DNA from: M55B120 sp964426155
GTDB lineage: Bacteria; Actinomycetota; Humimicrobiia; Humimicrobiales; Humimicrobiaceae
Direction: 5' to 3'
Assembly (NCBI GenBank): GCA_964426155.1
Contig: CAYROY010000099.1
Span: forward strand, 1-14,389
DNA: 14,389 bases
Part shown: positions 13,100-14,389 of the stretch, piece after piece
How positions within the stretch are numbered: the first letter of the stretch is position 1
How the letters are laid out: the number at the start of each line of letters is the position of its first letter
Notes under the pieces: generated by a model
Told to the model about the DNA's origin: nothing
Databases searched by the model: none
What the model saw: the letters and a program-made list of their open reading frames with translations, nothing else
Made by a program: the position numbers and the translations under genes

Positions 13100-14263
13100 T
13101 TGAGACCGGGTTATATGGATTATTCTAAAGGCTTAAGCGTTATCATTCTTGCTGCAGGTAAAGGCAAGAGGATGAAATCATCAGTTCCTAAGGTACTTCA
13201 TAAGATATGCGGTCAGCCTGTAATTTATTATATTCTTCAGCAGGTAAGTTTACTTTACCCAAAAAATATTTTTGTAGTAGTCGGTCACATGAAAGAATCT
13301 GTAAGGGATTATCTAAAAGAGACTTTCCCTACAGTAATAGCTATTGACCAGGACATACAATCAGGGACAGCAAATGCGGTAAAAATGACCGAAAGTTATT
13401 TTCCTGATATGGGTGATAATATACTGGTCATCAGTGGTGATACTCCGCTTATAACTTCGGCCACGCTGGACTCGCTGGTAAAAATAAGATGTAGTAAAAA
13501 TATTGCCGCTTCACTAATGACTTCAATTTCAGAAGATCCTTCAGGCTACGGAAGAGTTGTAAAAGACGTAAGCGGGCAAATTATCAGAATAGTAGAAGAT
13601 TCTGATGCCTCGCCTCAAGAGAAAAAGATTAAAGAAGTAAATTCTTCTATATATTGTTTTGAGAGGAATATTTTAAAAGAAAATATCAACAGTATAGGAA
13701 AATATAATTACCAGGGTGAATACTACCTTACAGATATAGTGGAGAGAATTATAGGTAATGCTGAAACTATAGAGACCTTAATCACTAAAGACAGCCGTGA
13801 AGTAATAGGAATAAATAATAGATATCAGCTATCTGAGGTAGAGGATATAATGAGATGTCGTATAAATAAAAAACATATGGAAAACGGTGTTACTATAAGG
13901 AATCCTTCTACAGTATATATAGAAGATAATGTCAGAATAGGGGAGGATACCATGATCGAGCAGTCCTGCTGCTTAAAGGGGGAAACATTAATAGAAAGAT
14001 GCTGTAATATCGGCCCCTTTACAATTATAAAGGATTCAAAAATAGGCAGCTACTCAACTGTGGAAAGCTCTTTCATAATCAGCTCCGAGATAGGGTATAG
14101 AAATTATATAGGTCCTTATAACTATATAAAACCAGGCACGATAACAGGCAGGGGTATGGAAATAGGATCACCCAATGAGTATAAATTGATGTCTTCTGTC
14201 CATGAAGGCTTGACCGGGAATATCTCGACTCCTGAAAAAGAGGATTCGGGAGGCGCCTCTTAA
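13100..14263 (+). CDS. glmU: GlmU-type UDP-GlcNAc pyrophosphorylase lacking the acetyltransferase active-site half
   Basis: The N-terminal uridylyltransferase domain (GlcNAc-1-P + UTP to UDP-GlcNAc, a cell-wall precursor) is complete: LAAGKGKRMKSSVPKVLH (17-34), SGDTPLIT (112-119), YGRVVKD (150-156), KEVNSSIYCF with Asn181, GEYYLTDIV (206-214) and GINNRYQL (237-244). The linker RINKKHMENGVTI leads into the left-handed beta-helix with hexapeptides (IGEDT, IGPFT, IGSYS, IGPYN). It then reaches 'KPGTITGRGMEIGSPNEYK' and stops at 387 residues. Usual GlmU is about 450-460 residues. Missing are the coils carrying the catalytic His, the NYDG loop and the acetyl-CoA site; the Arg of 'RPG' is Lys. No remnant of those coils is evident after the stop, so the truncation is not a fresh frameshift. 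GlcN-1-P acetylation would need another enzyme. The start is TTG 13100 or, equally likely, ATG 13115 (MDYSKGLS), which has a marginal GGG 4 bases upstream. Confidence 0.9.
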   Translation: MRPGYMDYSKGLSVIILAAGKGKRMKSSVPKVLHKICGQPVIYYILQQVSLLYPKNIFVVVGHMKESVRDYLKETFPTVIAIDQDIQSGTANAVKMTESYFPDMGDNILVISGDTPLITSATLDSLVKIRCSKNIAASLMTSISEDPSGYGRVVKDVSGQIIRIVEDSDASPQEKKIKEVNSSIYCFERNILKENINSIGKYNYQGEYYLTDIVERIIGNAETIETLITKDSREVIGINNRYQLSEVEDIMRCRINKKHMENGVTIRNPSTVYIEDNVRIGEDTMIEQSCCLKGETLIERCCNIGPFTIIKDSKIGSYSTVESSFIISSEIGYRNYIGPYNYIKPGTITGRGMEIGSPNEYKLMSSVHEGLTGNISTPEKEDSGGAS

Positions 14264-14352
14264 AAGATATTATCTAAATACAGTAGTGGAAAAAATAATA
14301 AATAATTTTTTTAAACATTTGAATGTGAAAAATTAAACGGGAGAGATATGGC

Positions 14353-14389
14353 ATGAAACAAAATCTGGGCATAAAAGAAGAGACAAAAA
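14353..14389 (+). CDS. Start of a gene cut by the window end, possibly prs
   Basis: ATG 14353 opens a frame reading MKQNLGIKEETK to the end of the window, with GGGAGAG about 8 bases upstream as a convincing ribosome-binding site. An overlapping ATG at 14348 runs into TGA after one codon. Ribose-phosphate pyrophosphokinase (prs) commonly follows glmU in many bacteria, which makes it the first guess, but 12 residues cannot show it. Confidence 0.5.
   Translation, partial: MKQNLGIKEETK

Noticed and set aside
1..14389. CRISPR arrays, insertion sequences, tRNA or rRNA genes
   Set aside because: No spaced direct repeats, transposase motifs, terminal inverted repeats, tRNA arms or rRNA signatures were found on reading both strands.

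Overview
The window is AT-rich (roughly two thirds A+T by eye) and comes from a bacterium with mostly short intergenic regions, non-ATG starts (TTG in at least one well-supported gene) and sigma-70-like promoters. The gene content is housekeeping: GrpE, enolase, FolD, GlmU, a Fur-family regulator, an adenosylcobalamin enzyme and a DUF4349 lipoprotein. A complete NfnAB pair, the electron-bifurcating NADH-dependent ferredoxin:NADP+ oxidoreductase, points to an anaerobe, perhaps fermentative or acetogenic. I see no outer-membrane genes. An AT-rich Gram-positive or deep actinobacterial/candidate-phylum lineage would fit, but the sequence does not settle the taxonomy.

Layout. 1-723: 3' end of a Thr-rich hypothetical protein. 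809-1471: grpE, without dnaK or dnaJ beside it. 1472-1859: non-coding gap with two inverted repeats. 1860-4214: nfnA-nfnB operon. 4431-4949: a Fur-family regulator with no histidine at all, with a palindrome upstream. 5183-6301: folD behind a near-consensus promoter, with a Fur/PerR-like 19-bp palindrome just downstream of the predicted transcription start; the protein has a ~70-residue charged C-terminal tail. A strong hairpin terminator follows at 6420-6452. 6563-7519: DUF4349 lipoprotein. 7724-9016: enolase. 9130-9867: unknown cytosolic protein. 9891-11020 (minus): an MFS transporter split by a one-base frameshift in an A7 run. 11319-11882: cob(I)alamin adenosyltransferase. 11955-12050: tiny ORFs, one with an excellent Shine-Dalgarno. 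~12045-12579: an O6-methylguanine-DNA methyltransferase whose N-terminal domain is readable in frame but has no usable start codon. 12727-13026: conserved small Cys protein. 13100-14263: a GlmU with a complete uridylyltransferase domain but lacking the acetyltransferase active-site half. 14353-end: start of another gene, possibly prs by usual synteny.

How the parts relate. Nfn (NADH/NADPH/ferredoxin exchange) and FolD (one-carbon C1-THF oxidoreduction) are both redox-cofactor steps typical of anaerobic metabolism. They flank a divergent Fur-family regulator, and all three transcription units carry AT-rich inverted repeats resembling Fur-superfamily sites in their 5' regions. The most interesting hypothesis in the window is that the histidine-less Fur paralogue controls itself and folD, and possibly nfnAB, in response to something other than the classic Fe/Zn/Mn His-ligand sites. 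The other points worth checking are the truncated GlmU, the slippery-site MFS gene and the broken start of the methyltransferase gene. I found no mobile element, CRISPR array, tRNA or rRNA.
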